A stretch of 64,000 nt of DNA from Dallia pectoralis (GCA_029465975.1 CM055730.1:7739758-7803757), one strand, 5' to 3'; shown: positions 52,101-62,880, counted from the first letter of the stretch. The notes: generated by a model not told the origin, from the letters alone. Numbers and translations are program-made.

Positions 52101-55003
52101 AACATTGCAGGCATTATGAGTGTGTTGTACGCCTTTCTGATGTTAGCATCATTCATCGCCATTATCGGTAAGCTTTGGCAATAACCTTTCACGTAATCAT
52201 TCACTCAACCCTCTATGATTTGTGGAGACTGTTGACATGGTAGCTTTTATGGCCTGGCCCATCGATATAATGATTGGTCTGTTAACCAATCATCATCAGA
52301 CTACCACAGGGAGACTTGTTTGTGGTGTGTTTGTCCACCAAAACAAACGTTATGAAACCTTCATTTACGTACATGACTGGTGGCACGTCAGACTGTTACA
52401 TTTGATGTCCCGCTTTCCACAGGTGACATGGCCATACAGGGCACGTTCATCACCCCGACTGGCCTTTTCCTGGTGTCCATGGCTGCCATGTACCTGGTGA
52501 CAGCCCTTCTTCATCCCCAGGAGTTCAGCATGATCATCTACGGTCTCATGTACTTCATCTGTATTCCCAGTGGCTACCTCCTGCTCACGATCTACTCCCT
52601 GGTCAACATGCACATTGTCACGTGGGGAACCCGAGAGACGAACAAGGAAAAGGAGGAGAAGAAGACCGAGAATGTTCTCTGTGATCGCAACTGCCAGCTT
52701 TGCTGCTGGGATATGAAACTACAGGTCACTCAAGAGACGGACAACTTGATGCTCCAGCAACTGCAGCAGACGATCAATCCGAACGCGCAGGTCGCTCAGC
52801 CAGTCGTTAAAGAACCGCTGTCCAAAACCAAGAAACACAAAAGGAGTAAACGGAAAGACAAAAAGAAGAACGAAACACTTTTAGAGTCCTCAGATTCCTC
52901 CAAAGGCAGCGATTCTGAAGAGGATAAAGCAAGGCACGTACAAAGCATTTCACAAATGCCCAGAAGGATCTAGCTTAATACATATGTATTGTCTAGATCA
53001 AGCTTACATAAAAGTGCTGCACCTGCTGTAACTGGAATCTTCTTGTTTACAGCTCTGAAGATAGTGTTCGCAGCATTCCAAAAAAAGAGAGCGCTTACTC
53101 CAGCATTGAAGATGACCATAATGAAGATAATGCCCTTTATGAGAGTTCAGTTTATAGCGGCTATACTGAAGAAGAAACAGAAGAAATGCCTGAAAGTGGT
53201 AAATGGTTCAGTACTAAAGTCTGAATGTCTAAATTATCTACGTTTCTATTTGCTACACTTTGTTAAGTTAATCCTTTTTCAAAGTAAAAGTACTTAATCT
53301 TACAGTAGCATCTAGGTATTAACCAAGAGTACAGGGTTAAACTGTATCTGCATCATAATTACCAATGAAATACATTTCTGCATTTTTCTCTCAGTTCACT
53401 GTAGTACTGAAAATTAGCACTAATCACCCATTTATTTCGTATTTAAAATACTACACAAACATTTTGTACAATACAGTGCAAAACGTAGACACTCATTCCT
53501 ACACAATTGGCTTTTAATATATAGATTGGGTCGAGCCTGTCAAGAAAGAGTTCCTGAAGAAACTGACTTATGCAAACTTGAAAAGGAACCTCCAGGCGCA
53601 GATCCGCTACGCCTTGAGGAACAAGGACCAGGAGGATGTGTGTGAGGAACTGGTCTTGATGCTGACGGACACAGTGAACGCAGAGCTGAGGGACAAAATA
53701 GGTCCAGAGGATGTGCTGTGTGACAGCCAGCAAGAGGAGCTGCAGTACGCTCTGAACGAGGCCGCCAGGAGGATCCTAAAAACCAACAGCAAGGAGATAC
53801 TTGAAAGGAGAGTTAAAAGGGCGATCGAGAAGACCCTCATTGCCCCACAGGTGGAGAAACTGGATGAGGTAACGCTTTAATACCGCATGACATTCAGACC
53901 AGTGTAGCTTGATCTCGTATCGACTTTCGTAATAAGTTGACTAAGCGTATCTTATTAACAAATAATACAATCCCAATAACCAACAGTATTGAGCAGCCAT
54001 ATGTTCACCGTTTTCGAAGTAGAGACTAATAATATTTGCATAAAAATGCACATACAGTAACTGGCGTTTATTCTTTTTACAGGATGAATGTAACTTTTGG
54101 AAGAAACTGCTTGAGCGATACCTTGCACCTATTAAAGATGACATAGCACATAAAGAGGAGGTGACGAGAGAACTTAAGTCACTACGGAATAAGGTGGTTA
54201 TTGCATTTATTTGTTTAGTTTTGCACTTTTTTAGGCTGTATAGGGACTTTGTGACAACCGCTGATATAAAAAGTTTCATTAAATGCATTTGATTTATTGA
54301 TTTACAGAATACGTAAACTGTTGTTTTATGGCTTGTAGAAAAATCGTATTTTGGTGTTTTGCAGGCAGTGTTTTTGTATTTCATTCTCAACGTTTTGTGG
54401 ATCGTAGCCACTTTCTTCTTACAAGCTGTTGGAAATGATGTGATTAGCATCAAGATTATGAAATACTGGCCAAACGGCACAGCATCTGGAGATTACCTGA
54501 AGGTGGAGCCCGTCAGTCTCATGTTTCTCCTGTCATTCGCTATCCTTCTCATCGTGCAGTTCCTGGCCATGCTTTATCACAGGTGGGCAAATATTATAAC
54601 ATAGATTTATTTTATAGTAATTTACATAGACAAGCACCAAAGGGTTCAGTCCTCATGATATGACACTAAAATTATTAATTGCTGTTTCTTTTTAGAGTGT
54701 ATACTCTTATTCACGTGGTGTCATACAGAAGCACAGAAAAAGACTACATTCCCAGAAACGAGGTGAGATGCAAAACGGATAGTTGGGCAGATCATGTGCA
54801 CTGGGTCGTCACCAACTTCCATGTATCAATGTGTTTGCAGTATTAAGATGCAGATCTGATGGTTATTGAATTTTAACAGACTTTATTGTGAGTGACCTAA
54901 TATACTACATTTCTCTCCATTGTTAACGCAGGAGGATGACGATGCCTTGACTCTTGAGAACCAGATGGCCAATGGCCTTGTGGTCACCAGTGATGACTTG
55001 TAA
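43143..55003 (+). CDS. chs1: chitin synthase (family 2 glycosyltransferase, animal type), 19 exons
   Basis: Polymerises UDP-GlcNAc into chitin at the plasma membrane. Coding exons: 43143-43214, 45752-45943, 46130-46315, 46444-47525, 48276-48377, 48703-48867, 49017-49164, 49312-49377, 49503-49737, 50788-50988, 51421-51705, 51988-52167, 52423-52933, 53053-53198, 53525-53868, 54083-54193, 54365-54582, 54696-54762, 54932-55003. Phases close throughout, giving 1460 residues. After an N-terminal multi-helix region come CATMWHE (525-531), HIFVDDAF (566-573), KRWSQIMYMYYLLG (from 645), DGDTDF (714-719), GPMVWYQKFEYA (from 750), GEDRW (817-821), QRRRW (855-859) and TWGTRE (1038-1043). A coiled-coil-like basic region and two more helices follow. 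Introns 4 and 13 appear to be GC-AG. Exon 1 is inferred from an ATG and matching phase and is less sure. A poly(A) signal AATAAA lies at 55226-55231. Confidence 0.95.
44775..45760. repeat. 43-bp minisatellite with an E-box in each copy (chs intron 1)
   Basis: About 22 head-to-tail copies of a 43-bp unit made of GATAGCATCTTCTCACTGGA, TAGATCTTCACGTGATTATC and TGC. Nearly every copy holds the palindrome TCACGTGA (or CACGTG after A or C substitutions), so about twenty E-boxes lie in one kilobase. A few copies carry small deletions (near 44950, 45120 and 45215). The final copy runs into coding exon 2 of the chitin synthase gene. Confidence 0.97.
45741..45761 (+). promoter_or_regulatory. splice acceptor of chs exon 2 formed by the last minisatellite copy
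   Basis: The last copy reads CTTCTCACTGGATAG and then GTCTTCACGG. The AG at 45750-45751 is the acceptor that puts exon 2 in phase with exon 1 and leaves the frame open (an in-frame TAG precedes it at 45749). An alternative AG at 45768-45769 would also keep phase 0 and shorten the protein by six residues. Confidence 0.65.
47545..48165. repeat. 36-bp palindromic minisatellite (chs intron 4)
   Basis: About 17 copies of a 36-bp unit built from ATTACTGTAACTCTGATCAC and AGTAATACTCTCTGAC. Arms ATTACTGT and ACAGTAAT flank a ten-base loop, so each copy can form a hairpin. Because 36 is a multiple of three and the unit lacks stops in some frames, long open frames arise on both strands (229 codons plus, 273 codons minus). 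They are artefacts. The array begins just after the exon 4 donor of the chitin synthase gene. Confidence 0.95.
49825..50565 (+). pseudogene. Tc1-like transposase relic in chs intron 9
   Basis: Decayed element in the sense direction of the host gene. The left edge reads ACTGTTCAAAAGTATGGGTC, which I recognise as a Tc1-like end. Internal pieces encode GRVAKKKPYLRL, then MVWGCFGGD, and then VWPAHTQNLNLIELLWE (family form WPAQSPDLNPIE). Frames are broken by several stops and shifts, and part of the middle is deleted. Confidence 0.8.
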
Positions 55004-56225
55004 AACCAGCTTTCTGAGTTTCCTTTCAGTCAAAGAGTTACTTCGTAAAGTTCATTGCAACTTTATGGCCAAACATAATTCTGATCTAGCAGGGGAATCT
55101 TGGAGCTTATTATACTGGGGGAGTTGTATTGTAGTGGTCAAATTCCTCAGTTTAATTTAACACACTTCATTTATCAAACATAAGTTAGTTAACATAACAT
55201 TGTTTAGTTTAGTGTTAGATTCCTAAATAAAACTTTTGTATTTTAGCCATTATGTATGTATTTAATGGGGATACAGGCAGCAAATCACATTGTAAGATAA
55301 AAACATCGGCCCAGTAACTGAAAGGTCAATGGTCCAATTACCTGAGCTGAAAACCAAGACGTTTTGTCTTTGAGCAATACACTTAATTCTAACTAGCTCC
55401 TGTATCCGAGTGTCATTCTAATTAAGTAAATGCCTAAACTGTAAACATACGTCGTGATTAGAATCATTCAACACAGCATCTCTACAGCAAGAATGGCCTC
55501 TTAAGGGGTAAGGTACAAATATACACCTTACACCCACACAATTGAGGGAACGACAAATGCGCTTATTTTGGCAAAAAGGAAGGTTCAGCGATTTTCCACT
55601 GATGGATAATGTAACACATATTGTGAACACAAAGACATTTTAGTGTTTGTACTAAAATATTTATAATATGTAATGTGTAACTTAAATAAAAAAATGTCCA
55701 ACATGTAAAATCATTCAACATTCTTCTGCTATCTTTCACGCAGGTCATTCAGCTACTTTATGGATATAAGATTGTAAAATCAACTTGTCATTTAATCACT
55801 GTAAGAGGACTGTTCATTAGATAGATAAAGTTTATTCATCACCTTCCCTTGTGAAAACAAAACAATACCACATTCATTGCCTGTGGATTTTGATAAAGAT
55901 TTTGTTGTTGGTGCTAGCTAACACATTCACCAAAATGACAGCACAAATACTCATTACAGACAACCTATTTGAAAGACACTTTTCTGTAACAGGACATTAG
56001 TATATGACATTTTTGTGTGTGCATAGAATGGTATACAAAATCCAATGACTTCACATACTCAAACAGACATACAGATCTACAAAAACAGTTAAAATTAATT
56101 AACCATTATTAAGTTAAGTGTTACATAGCTAGTCATATTCAATGAAAAAATCAAATTTCCATACACACAAACGGGGCCAAACTATGGTGTCCGTATGAAA
56201 CTATGAATTCTTCATTTGTCAATCA
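55004..56225. other. convergent 3' region between chs and mpc1
   Basis: Contains the chs 3' untranslated region with AATAAA at 55226-55231. It also contains the mpc1 3' untranslated region, for which a minus-strand AATAAA (plus-strand TTTATT at 55831-55836) is a candidate signal. No coding sequence is recognised. Confidence 0.6.
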
Positions 56226-57821
56226 CTAAGATGACTTCTTCTCCATGCTGGAAAGAAACAAATATATATACACACATCAGAATTCTTGCAAAGACATATT
56301 CTGTAGAATAGTGTCTAAATCATATGAAACATGAAGGGACAGTTGTGCATACTGTGGTTCAGTGCAGTCCAAAAGGTGTTAACACCGTATTTTAAAACAA
56401 TTAAATAACACTTTGAAATTACAGTGCAGTGTAATCATATTTGCACTTGTTTGATATGCATCAGACCTTCGTGTAGGTTGTATTAATACACACAGGGAGT
56501 CAGGGGCTTACACCAAACATACAACAGCAGCAATGACATGTTGCTGCCTCTTTAGGGTTTTAGGCGTGAGAACACTGCTCACGTAAATAGGATTCATACA
56601 ATAAATCGCATTGTATTGAGATAAACAAAGCAAAGAGTAGAGTCAAATGTGAGCTTACTTGTATTTGATAAGTCGTGTCCCTTGAACGACCTGTGCCATC
56701 TCATTGGTCAGGTGGCAGGCAAAGAGGAGCCAATTCCTTGGCTGAACTTTGTACGCAAACCTCATGAATAACAGTGAGTAGCAGGTCAAAGCTGCGGAGG
56801 GGGGGAAGGGCAGTAAAATGATAAGGAATTAAGTGCAACTTCATAGTTTATCTCTACATAATAACACAATCCTGAAAGAGGGAAAACCTGAGGTGTGACA
56901 GAGTTACAGGAGTGTTAAAGTTATGATTAATGTTATAATTTACTACTGAGAGTGTTTGCAGCTGTCATGCTGATGAACAAGCTACCAATAACAGAGATAT
57001 TTTTTTCTAATGTTATGGCTCAACAATCCCTACTGTTTGCAGTATCATCTCTTACCAAAGGTCATTCTGCCACTGATAATCTCAGGGCTTTTCTTCATGT
57101 CACTGATGGCAGCTATAGGCAGACCCCAGTTTGCCACAGGACCCCAAAAGTGCTGGAATTTATAAGAAAACACATTACTGCAATTAGTGCAACATGTATG
57201 CATGCTTCCATTGTAATTACACAGCTTTGCCAATCTGCTGCTGTTAGCTAGCAAAAAAGAAGCCAACTGAGTGAACAGAGTACTTACGGTGCTGATTTAG
57301 AAAGTTTCCCCAAGCACACCAAGAACACAAACAAACGTAAGACAAATACATTTTGGTTAGAGGTATGCAATGTAACAAAAGGCAATGAATCAAACCCTCC
57401 CTAATAGCCCTTCGTTATAATTACAAATGTCGATTTGAGCTTAGTTTGAAACCTCTACATTATATTCGGGAACTCATTCACCACCAGCAGTACGGTATTA
57501 CGGTAGTTTGACAGCTAGTTAGCTTCAGTGATCCTAACAATAAAGAGTTAACGTCCTTCAAGCCAAACACGTAATAAGAAAGCTTAGTAAATCACTTCCC
57601 ACAGATGTGCATACGAAGTTACAGAAAATGCATTACATCTGCATTAAAGACCGCGTAATTGATATAGCAGACATTTAACTACCTAGCGTGTGGCTAATAA
57701 TATGTCAAGTAAAACTGGCTATATATTCAAGAGCTGATCAACTGTCTTACCTCGTCAAATACTCTCTGAATTCCTTGCTTTTCAGATGATCAACGGCTTT
57801 ACGTGCCAACATGCTTGCCAT
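56226..57821 (-). CDS. mpc1: mitochondrial pyruvate carrier 1, 5 coding exons including a 4-nt micro-exon
   Basis: MPC1 pairs with MPC2 in the inner mitochondrial membrane to import pyruvate. Minus-strand coding exons are 57751-57821, 57288-57291, 57056-57152, 56659-56791 and 56226-56247; total 108 residues (human 109). Exon 1 gives MASMLARKAVDHLKSKEF and ends in phase 2. The next long exon reads HFWGPVANWGLPIAA from its first base and goes on through DMKKSPEIISGRMTF. A direct join would shift the frame. The 4-nt exon CACC, flanked by a cag acceptor and a gtaagt donor, supplies exactly the Ser-Thr of the conserved STHFWGP. Exon 4 encodes YSLLFMRFAYKVQPRNWLLF and the membrane segments; the last exon adds the short Lys-rich tail MEKKSS. 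No other gene is nested. Confidence 0.95.
57288..57291 (-). other. mpc1: predicted 4-nt micro-exon of mpc1
   Basis: On the minus strand the sequence is CTTTCTAAATCAG, CACC, GTAAGTACTC. It has a branchpoint-like CTAAAT, an acceptor, four exonic bases and a consensus donor. It restores frame between exons that end in phase 2 and begin in phase 0, and it encodes the last base of Ser plus the Thr of STHFWGP, as in human MPC1. Confidence 0.88.
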
Positions 57822-58399
57822 GGTTTCTGATTTTGAAGGTTAGCAAGTAAAAGGAAATTATAACCACAGGAATGTGCAAGCTGGATACAGGCAATTTAGC
57901 TTAGAGGACACCAGTGGTCACGGCCCCTCAACATAACATTGCGTTTACGACACTGTCGCAATTTCGTTGGCGACAACCGCTGGTTGAAGCAGGCCAAGGC
58001 AGTGTTCGAGAACGTCAAAGCCACAAAGCACCACGGGTAAATTGTAAATGATACACTGATCTACAAAAAAACAAGTTGAGAGATAGAGATCGGGTTTAGG
58101 TGAGAGTTGTTATTTGTGTTGGAATGTAGATCAGTCAATAAGCACTTTTGATAGTCTCGAACACGGCCAGGTGTAGAATTTAAAGAGGACCGTAAAGTAT
58201 CCGCTTTAAAAGGGCGTCCACAATTAATCTCTTCGGATTGGTTGATGTCTTTCTTTTATTTTTTTTTAGCGCTTTCAATATTCATTTAAAGGTGGTGACG
58301 TCAACTCGATGAACCTGTATAAAGCGGCCAATCTGTTTGAGATGAACTTTTGAGCATGATTGGCCAGAACACGTCTGCAGGGATTTTTCTTGATTATCA
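57822..58399. other. mpc1: mpc1 upstream region
   Basis: Probably contains the mpc1 promoter and 5' leader, just above the ATG at 57821. No TATA box is obvious. The region ends at the left edge of the DIRS element at 58400. Nothing else is recognised. Confidence 0.5.
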
Positions 58400-58571
58400 G
58401 TTCCCTATCAGGGAACTTCGAGCTGCGTGAAAACGCTATGGGAACGCTCTGCGTGAGTGCGTCATGAAGCACATGTGTAATCAGTCCAATGGCGTGACGG
58501 AACGTCACAGACGGGTGACGTCGCGACCAGGAAGTCATAAAAGCACCCCTAATTACCGGCACCTTCAGTTT
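58400..58571. repeat. left terminal inverted repeat of the DIRS element
   Basis: Starts with the imperfect palindrome GTTCCCTATCAGGGAAC and continues into the block that is the reverse complement of 63032-63180. Inner match begins at CTGCGTGAAAACGC and ends at ACCTTCAGTTT. Confidence 0.95.
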
Positions 58572-58679
58572 TTTGTTGCTTCAGCAAGTGCATGTTGTGA
58601 CAGTCCTCGCGGGTTTCTGCTATTACGTTGTTAATTCAGAAATTTTCTTGGCATTTATGTACAAGAGCTCACCGCGATT

Positions 58680-59969
58680 ATGGCAACCGAGCGGCGTTTC
58701 AGACAGTGTGCTTCTCCCTGCAACCGCTTTCTCACGGGCCGGGACACACATGTTCTGTGCGTAGTTTGTTTGGGAGAGGAGCATGCCCAGCTAGCCTTGG
58801 AAGAGGCTAGCTGTAAGCATTGCGACCGTCTCGCCATCCGTACACTTCGCTCTCGCCTGGCGCTTTTTCAGGAAAGCGGCTCGGTTCGCGTTCCCCGCGG
58901 TTCAGGTCCCGCCGCTGCCGAGGCACGGCGCCGACTGACGTCGTGGGGTTCGCAAGCGGATCTAGCATGCGGTTCCGAGACGGCTTCTGCAATTTCTCGG
59001 TCTTCGTCTGCTAGAGCCAGTGCCTCAGCTCGGGGTCCGGAAGCACCCGCGCGGGTTTCTTCCGCCCTGGGGGATGCACCTTTTTCTCAGCCGTCCAGTT
59101 CTGAGGAAATGGAGGTTGAAAACCTCGAGGCGGAGGCTGAATTGTTGGTTCAGTCACCCGCGAACGAGGAGCTGCTGGAGGTACTCACCCGAGCTGTGGG
59201 GAAGCTCAACATCGAGTGGCCGGCTGACAGGCAGGAGTCTGCTTCAACCAGTAAGTTGAATGAACGATTCTTGCCCTCCTGTGCTTTACCTCCTCGCCGG
59301 TGTTTGCCTTTCTTCCCGGACCTCCACACTGAGGTGTCGAGGTCCTGGAATAAGCCGGTGTCGTCCCGGGTGTTTAATCCGCGGACTCATATGTACTCTA
59401 ATGTTGCCGAGCCTAATGTTCATGGGTACGGACCAATGCCGGTCGCGGAGGAGATACTGGCTAGCCATTTATCTCCCGCGGCATCGTCTCTGAGGACACC
59501 GGCATTGCCCTCCAAGGCGTTGAAGACTACTTCGGCGCTGGTGGGCAAAGCTTATTCGGCGGCGGGTCAGGCAGCTTCCTGCCTGCATACTATGTCTATT
59601 CTACAGGCATATCAGGCAGAGCTGCTTAGCGACGGGGCTCAGGGGGAGACTGTAAGTCCTGATGATGTTCGAGAACTTCGTCAGGCGGCGGATTTGTCAC
59701 TTCGTGCCACTAAGGAGACGGACAAATCAGTGGGCCGTGCTATGGCAGCCTTGGTGGCTACGGAGAGGCATCTCTGGCTAAGCCTCTCTGATATGAGAGA
59801 TAGGGAGAAAGCCTTCCTTCTGGACGCGCCTCTTTCCCCCGACGGCCTCTTTGGCCCTGCCATTGGCTCGGTCGTCGAGAGGTTTCAGGAGGAGAGAAGG
59901 CAGGCGGCTGCCTTCCAGAAATTTCTCCCCCGTCGTAGCCGCGTCGCGGGGGCTGTCGGACGGGGGTAG
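58680..59969 (+). CDS. DIRS ORF1, gag-like protein
   Basis: A 429-residue open frame at the usual ORF1 position of a DIRS element, presumably the nucleic-acid-binding structural protein. Near the N-terminus it has two short Cys pairs (CVVC and CKHC) with an intervening His (residues about 27-49), a possible zinc site. The centre is Ser/Ala/Glu-rich. A later block FNPRTHMYSNVAEPNVHGYG and the Ala/Ser-rich C-terminus ending RRSRVAGAVGRG resemble other teleost DIRS ORF1 proteins as I remember them. The frame is uninterrupted. Confidence 0.8.
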   Translation: MATERRFRQCASPCNRFLTGRDTHVLCVVCLGEEHAQLALEEASCKHCDRLAIRTLRSRLALFQESGSVRVPRGSGPAAAEARRRLTSWGSQADLACGSETASAISRSSSARASASARGPEAPARVSSALGDAPFSQPSSSEEMEVENLEAEAELLVQSPANEELLEVLTRAVGKLNIEWPADRQESASTSKLNERFLPSCALPPRRCLPFFPDLHTEVSRSWNKPVSSRVFNPRTHMYSNVAEPNVHGYGPMPVAEEILASHLSPAASSLRTPALPSKALKTTSALVGKAYSAAGQAASCLHTMSILQAYQAELLSDGAQGETVSPDDVRELRQAADLSLRATKETDKSVGRAMAALVATERHLWLSLSDMRDREKAFLLDAPLSPDGLFGPAIGSVVERFQEERRQAAAFQKFLPRRSRVAGAVGRG

Positions 59970-59987
59970 CCCGTCGAATATATCTCA

Positions 59988-61802
59988 GTGGGTCCTGCGG
60001 ATAATCGAGAGCGGGTATGCCATCCAATTCAGGACGCATCCGCCTCATTTCAATGGGGTCCTGCCCACAGTGGTGGGCCAAGAGCAGGCTCTGGTACGGG
60101 AGCAGGAGGTACAGTACAGACTCTCCTGCTAAAAGGGGCTGTAGAACGAGTTCTTCCTCTCAGCAGGGAGTCGGGCTGGTACAGCCGGTACTTCGTTGTT
60201 CCCAAGCAGGATGGGGGGTGGCGTCCTATTTTAGACCTACGTCTGTTGAATCAGACGGTCGGGAGACTCAGCTTCAAAATGCTCACTCTCAAACAGATCG
60301 TATCACAGATCAGGTCCGAGGACTGGTTTGTCACGATAGATCTGAAGGACGCCTATTTCCACATCTCCATCCTTCCACAACACAGGAAGTTCCTGAGGTT
60401 CGCTTTTGGGGGCGAAGCGTACCATTATCGGGTTCTTCCATTTGACCTAGCACTCTCTCCCCGTACGTTCACGAGATGTATAGACGCTGCCCTGGCGCCG
60501 TTGCGCCTCCAGGGCATACGCATCCTCATTTACATCGACGATTGGTTGATTCTGGCTCAGTCGGAGCATCTAGCGGTTCGGCATCGAGATGTCGTTCTGG
60601 CTCACATCTACAAACTGGGGTTGAGGCTCAATGCCGGGAAGAGTGTGCTGTCGCCGGTACAGGTGACCACTTTCCTGGGCGTAGTCTGGGATTCGACCAC
60701 GATGCGGGCACATTTGTCTCCTGCACGTGTGGCGTCAATCCTTGCAGCCGTCGAGCAGGTGAGGCTAGGCCAGTCACTCACTGTGAAACAGTTTCAGAGA
60801 CTGTTGGGTCTGCTGGCAGCAGCGCCCAACGTTATTCCTTGCGGCCTGCTGTTCATGAGACCGTTACAGTGGTGGCTCAGAACCAAGGGGTTCTCCCCGA
60901 GGGGAAACCAGTGCCGCATGATCACTGTTACGCAGCGTTGTCTCCGCACGCTGGTCATGTGGAGGAAGCCTTGGTTCCTAACCCAGGTTCCCGTGTTGGG
61001 AGCTCCGTGTCGTCGTGTTACACTAACGACGGATGCCTCCCTCACCGGCTGGGGGGCGATCATGAGTGGTCGCCCAGCTCAAGGGCTCTGGCGGGGCCAT
61101 CAGCTTTCATGGCACATAAATTGGCTAGAGATGCTGGCAGTTTACCAGGCTCTGAAGCACTTCCTCCCAGACCTAAGGGGTCATCATGTCCTTGTCCGGT
61201 CGGACAACACATCGGTGGTTTTTTACATCAACCACCAGGGGGGTCTGCGCTCACGCCCACTTTACAATCTGGCCCGCCAGGTCCTTCTGTGGTCCCACGG
61301 GAAGCTCCTTTCTTTAAGGGCCATTTTTATCCCGGGGTACCTAAATTAGGGGGCAGACACCCTGTCGAGGCAGGGGCCGAGGCCCGGGGAGTGGAGACTC
61401 CATCCCGAGGTGGTGGAGCTCCTTTGGTCGCACTTCGGTCGGGCCGAAGTGGACCTGTTTGCGTCCAGAGAGACGTCACACTGTCCTCTGTGGTTTTTGC
61501 TGGCTCGTCCAGCCCCACTGGGGCTGGATGCCATGGTGCAGGCATGGCTGAGGTCACGCCTGTACGCTTTCCCCCCGGTTGCTCTGCTCCCAGGAGTTCT
61601 GGAGAGGATCCGTCAGGAGCGGGTCAGTCTACTGCTCGTAGCACCGTACTGGCCGGCCCGAGTATGGTTTGCGGACCTAATATCTCTCCTCGTCGGCTCT
61701 CCCCTGGAGATGCCGATCAGGAGGGACCTGCTTTCCCAGGCGCATGGGGTCATCCAGTTCACCCCCGCCCGGAGCTGTGGAAACTATGGGCCTGGCCTCT
61801 GA
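59988..61802 (+). pseudogene. DIRS reverse transcriptase / RNase H ORF with one internal stop
   Basis: The RT blocks are in order: PKQDGGWRPILDLRLLN, FVTIDLKDAYFHISI, the catalytic YIDDWLILAQ, and LNAGKSVLSPVQVTTFLGV. RNase H follows with TDASLTGWGA, INWLEMLAVYQAL and RSDNTSVVFYIN. The frame stops at a TAG (61347-61349) right after FIPGYLN, then continues in the same frame as GADTLSRQ and a downstream domain including VDLFASRE and LLVAPYWPARVWF. That domain is standard for DIRS and has been compared with N6-adenine methyltransferases. The stop falls where related elements read through to the ADxLSRQ block, so I treat it as an inactivating mutation. Confidence 0.9.
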
Positions 61803-62837
61803 GGGGGCCCGCCTTTTAGTTTCAGGTCTCTCGACTGAGGTCGCTGAGACCATCCTTCACTCCAGAGCTCCAGCCACAAGGAAGGCGTATGCCGCCAGGT
61901 GGAAACTGTTCACCTCGTGGTGTAGAGAGCGGCAGGCGGACCCAGTTAACTGCCCAGTGTTTGCAGTACTAGAGTTCCTGCAGCAACGCTTCTCTACAGG
62001 TCTACCCCCATCCACACTGAAGGTGTATGTGGCGGCTTTGTCCGCATGCCATGTCCCTCTAAATGGGGTTTCTCTGGGGAGACACCCACTGGTATCACGC
62101 TTCCTTCGTGGCGCCCGGAGGCTGAGGCCAGCAGCCGGCATGAGGGTGCCATCCTGGGACCTGGCCATTGTACTAGAAGGCCTCTCCCGTGCTCCGTTTG
62201 AGCCCATTGAGGGGGTCCCTGACAAGTTTGTGACCCTCAAGACGGTCTTCTTACTTGCCATCTCTTCTCTGAAGAGGATTGGTGATATGCAAGCGCTGTC
62301 GGTGGCGCCCTCTTGCTTGGACTTCTCACCCGGGATGGTCAAGGCGTTTCTACTACCTTCACCCGGGTATGTCCCCAAGGTCCCAACTAACATCGTTGGG
62401 CCCCTTGTGCTGCAAGCCTTCTGCCCTCCTCCTTTTTTGACGTCGGACCAGAAGAAGCATAACCTCCTCTGCCCAGTGAGGGCCTTAGAAGCCTACGTCC
62501 CCAGAACTGCCCTGTGAGGATGCCCGAACACTTGTTCGTGTGCTTTGGACCACCCAAGAGAGGGGGTCCTGTGTCTAAGCAGAGGATGAGCAAGTGGGTG
62601 GTTGAGGCCATCTCACTTGCTTACGAGTAGGCTGGTCAGCCTTCACCCTTGGCTGTTCGAGCCCACTCGACCAGGAGTATGGCGGCTTCAAAAGCCCTTT
62701 TGTCAGGTAAAGTGTCTCTACATGACGTCTGTGTTGTGGCAGGCTGGTCCTCACCGCACACGTTCGTGAGATTTTACCAGCTTGACTTTAGCTCCACGCC
62801 AGGGGCGCAGGTGCTTTCGTCCGAATGTGCGCTCTGA
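61744..62837 (+). pseudogene. DIRS tyrosine recombinase, frame-shifted
   Basis: The N-terminal part overlaps the end of the RT/RNase H frame and runs to a TGA at 62515. It has a SAM-like core-binding region (RAPATRKAYAARWKLFTSWC) and the first catalytic Arg in SSLKRIGDMQALS. The frame then shifts by one base near 62500: the next frame continues MPEHLFVCFGPPKRGG and SKWVVEAISLAYE, meets a TAG (62628-62630), and resumes with AHSTRSMAASKALLSG and AGWSSPHTFVRFYQLDF, carrying the H-x-x-R and the Tyr nucleophile. All catalytic residues are recognisable but not on one frame. Confidence 0.88.
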
Positions 62838-62880
62838 CTTCACATGGCGGACACTTGCTCGTATGGCGAAGTGGGTAGTG

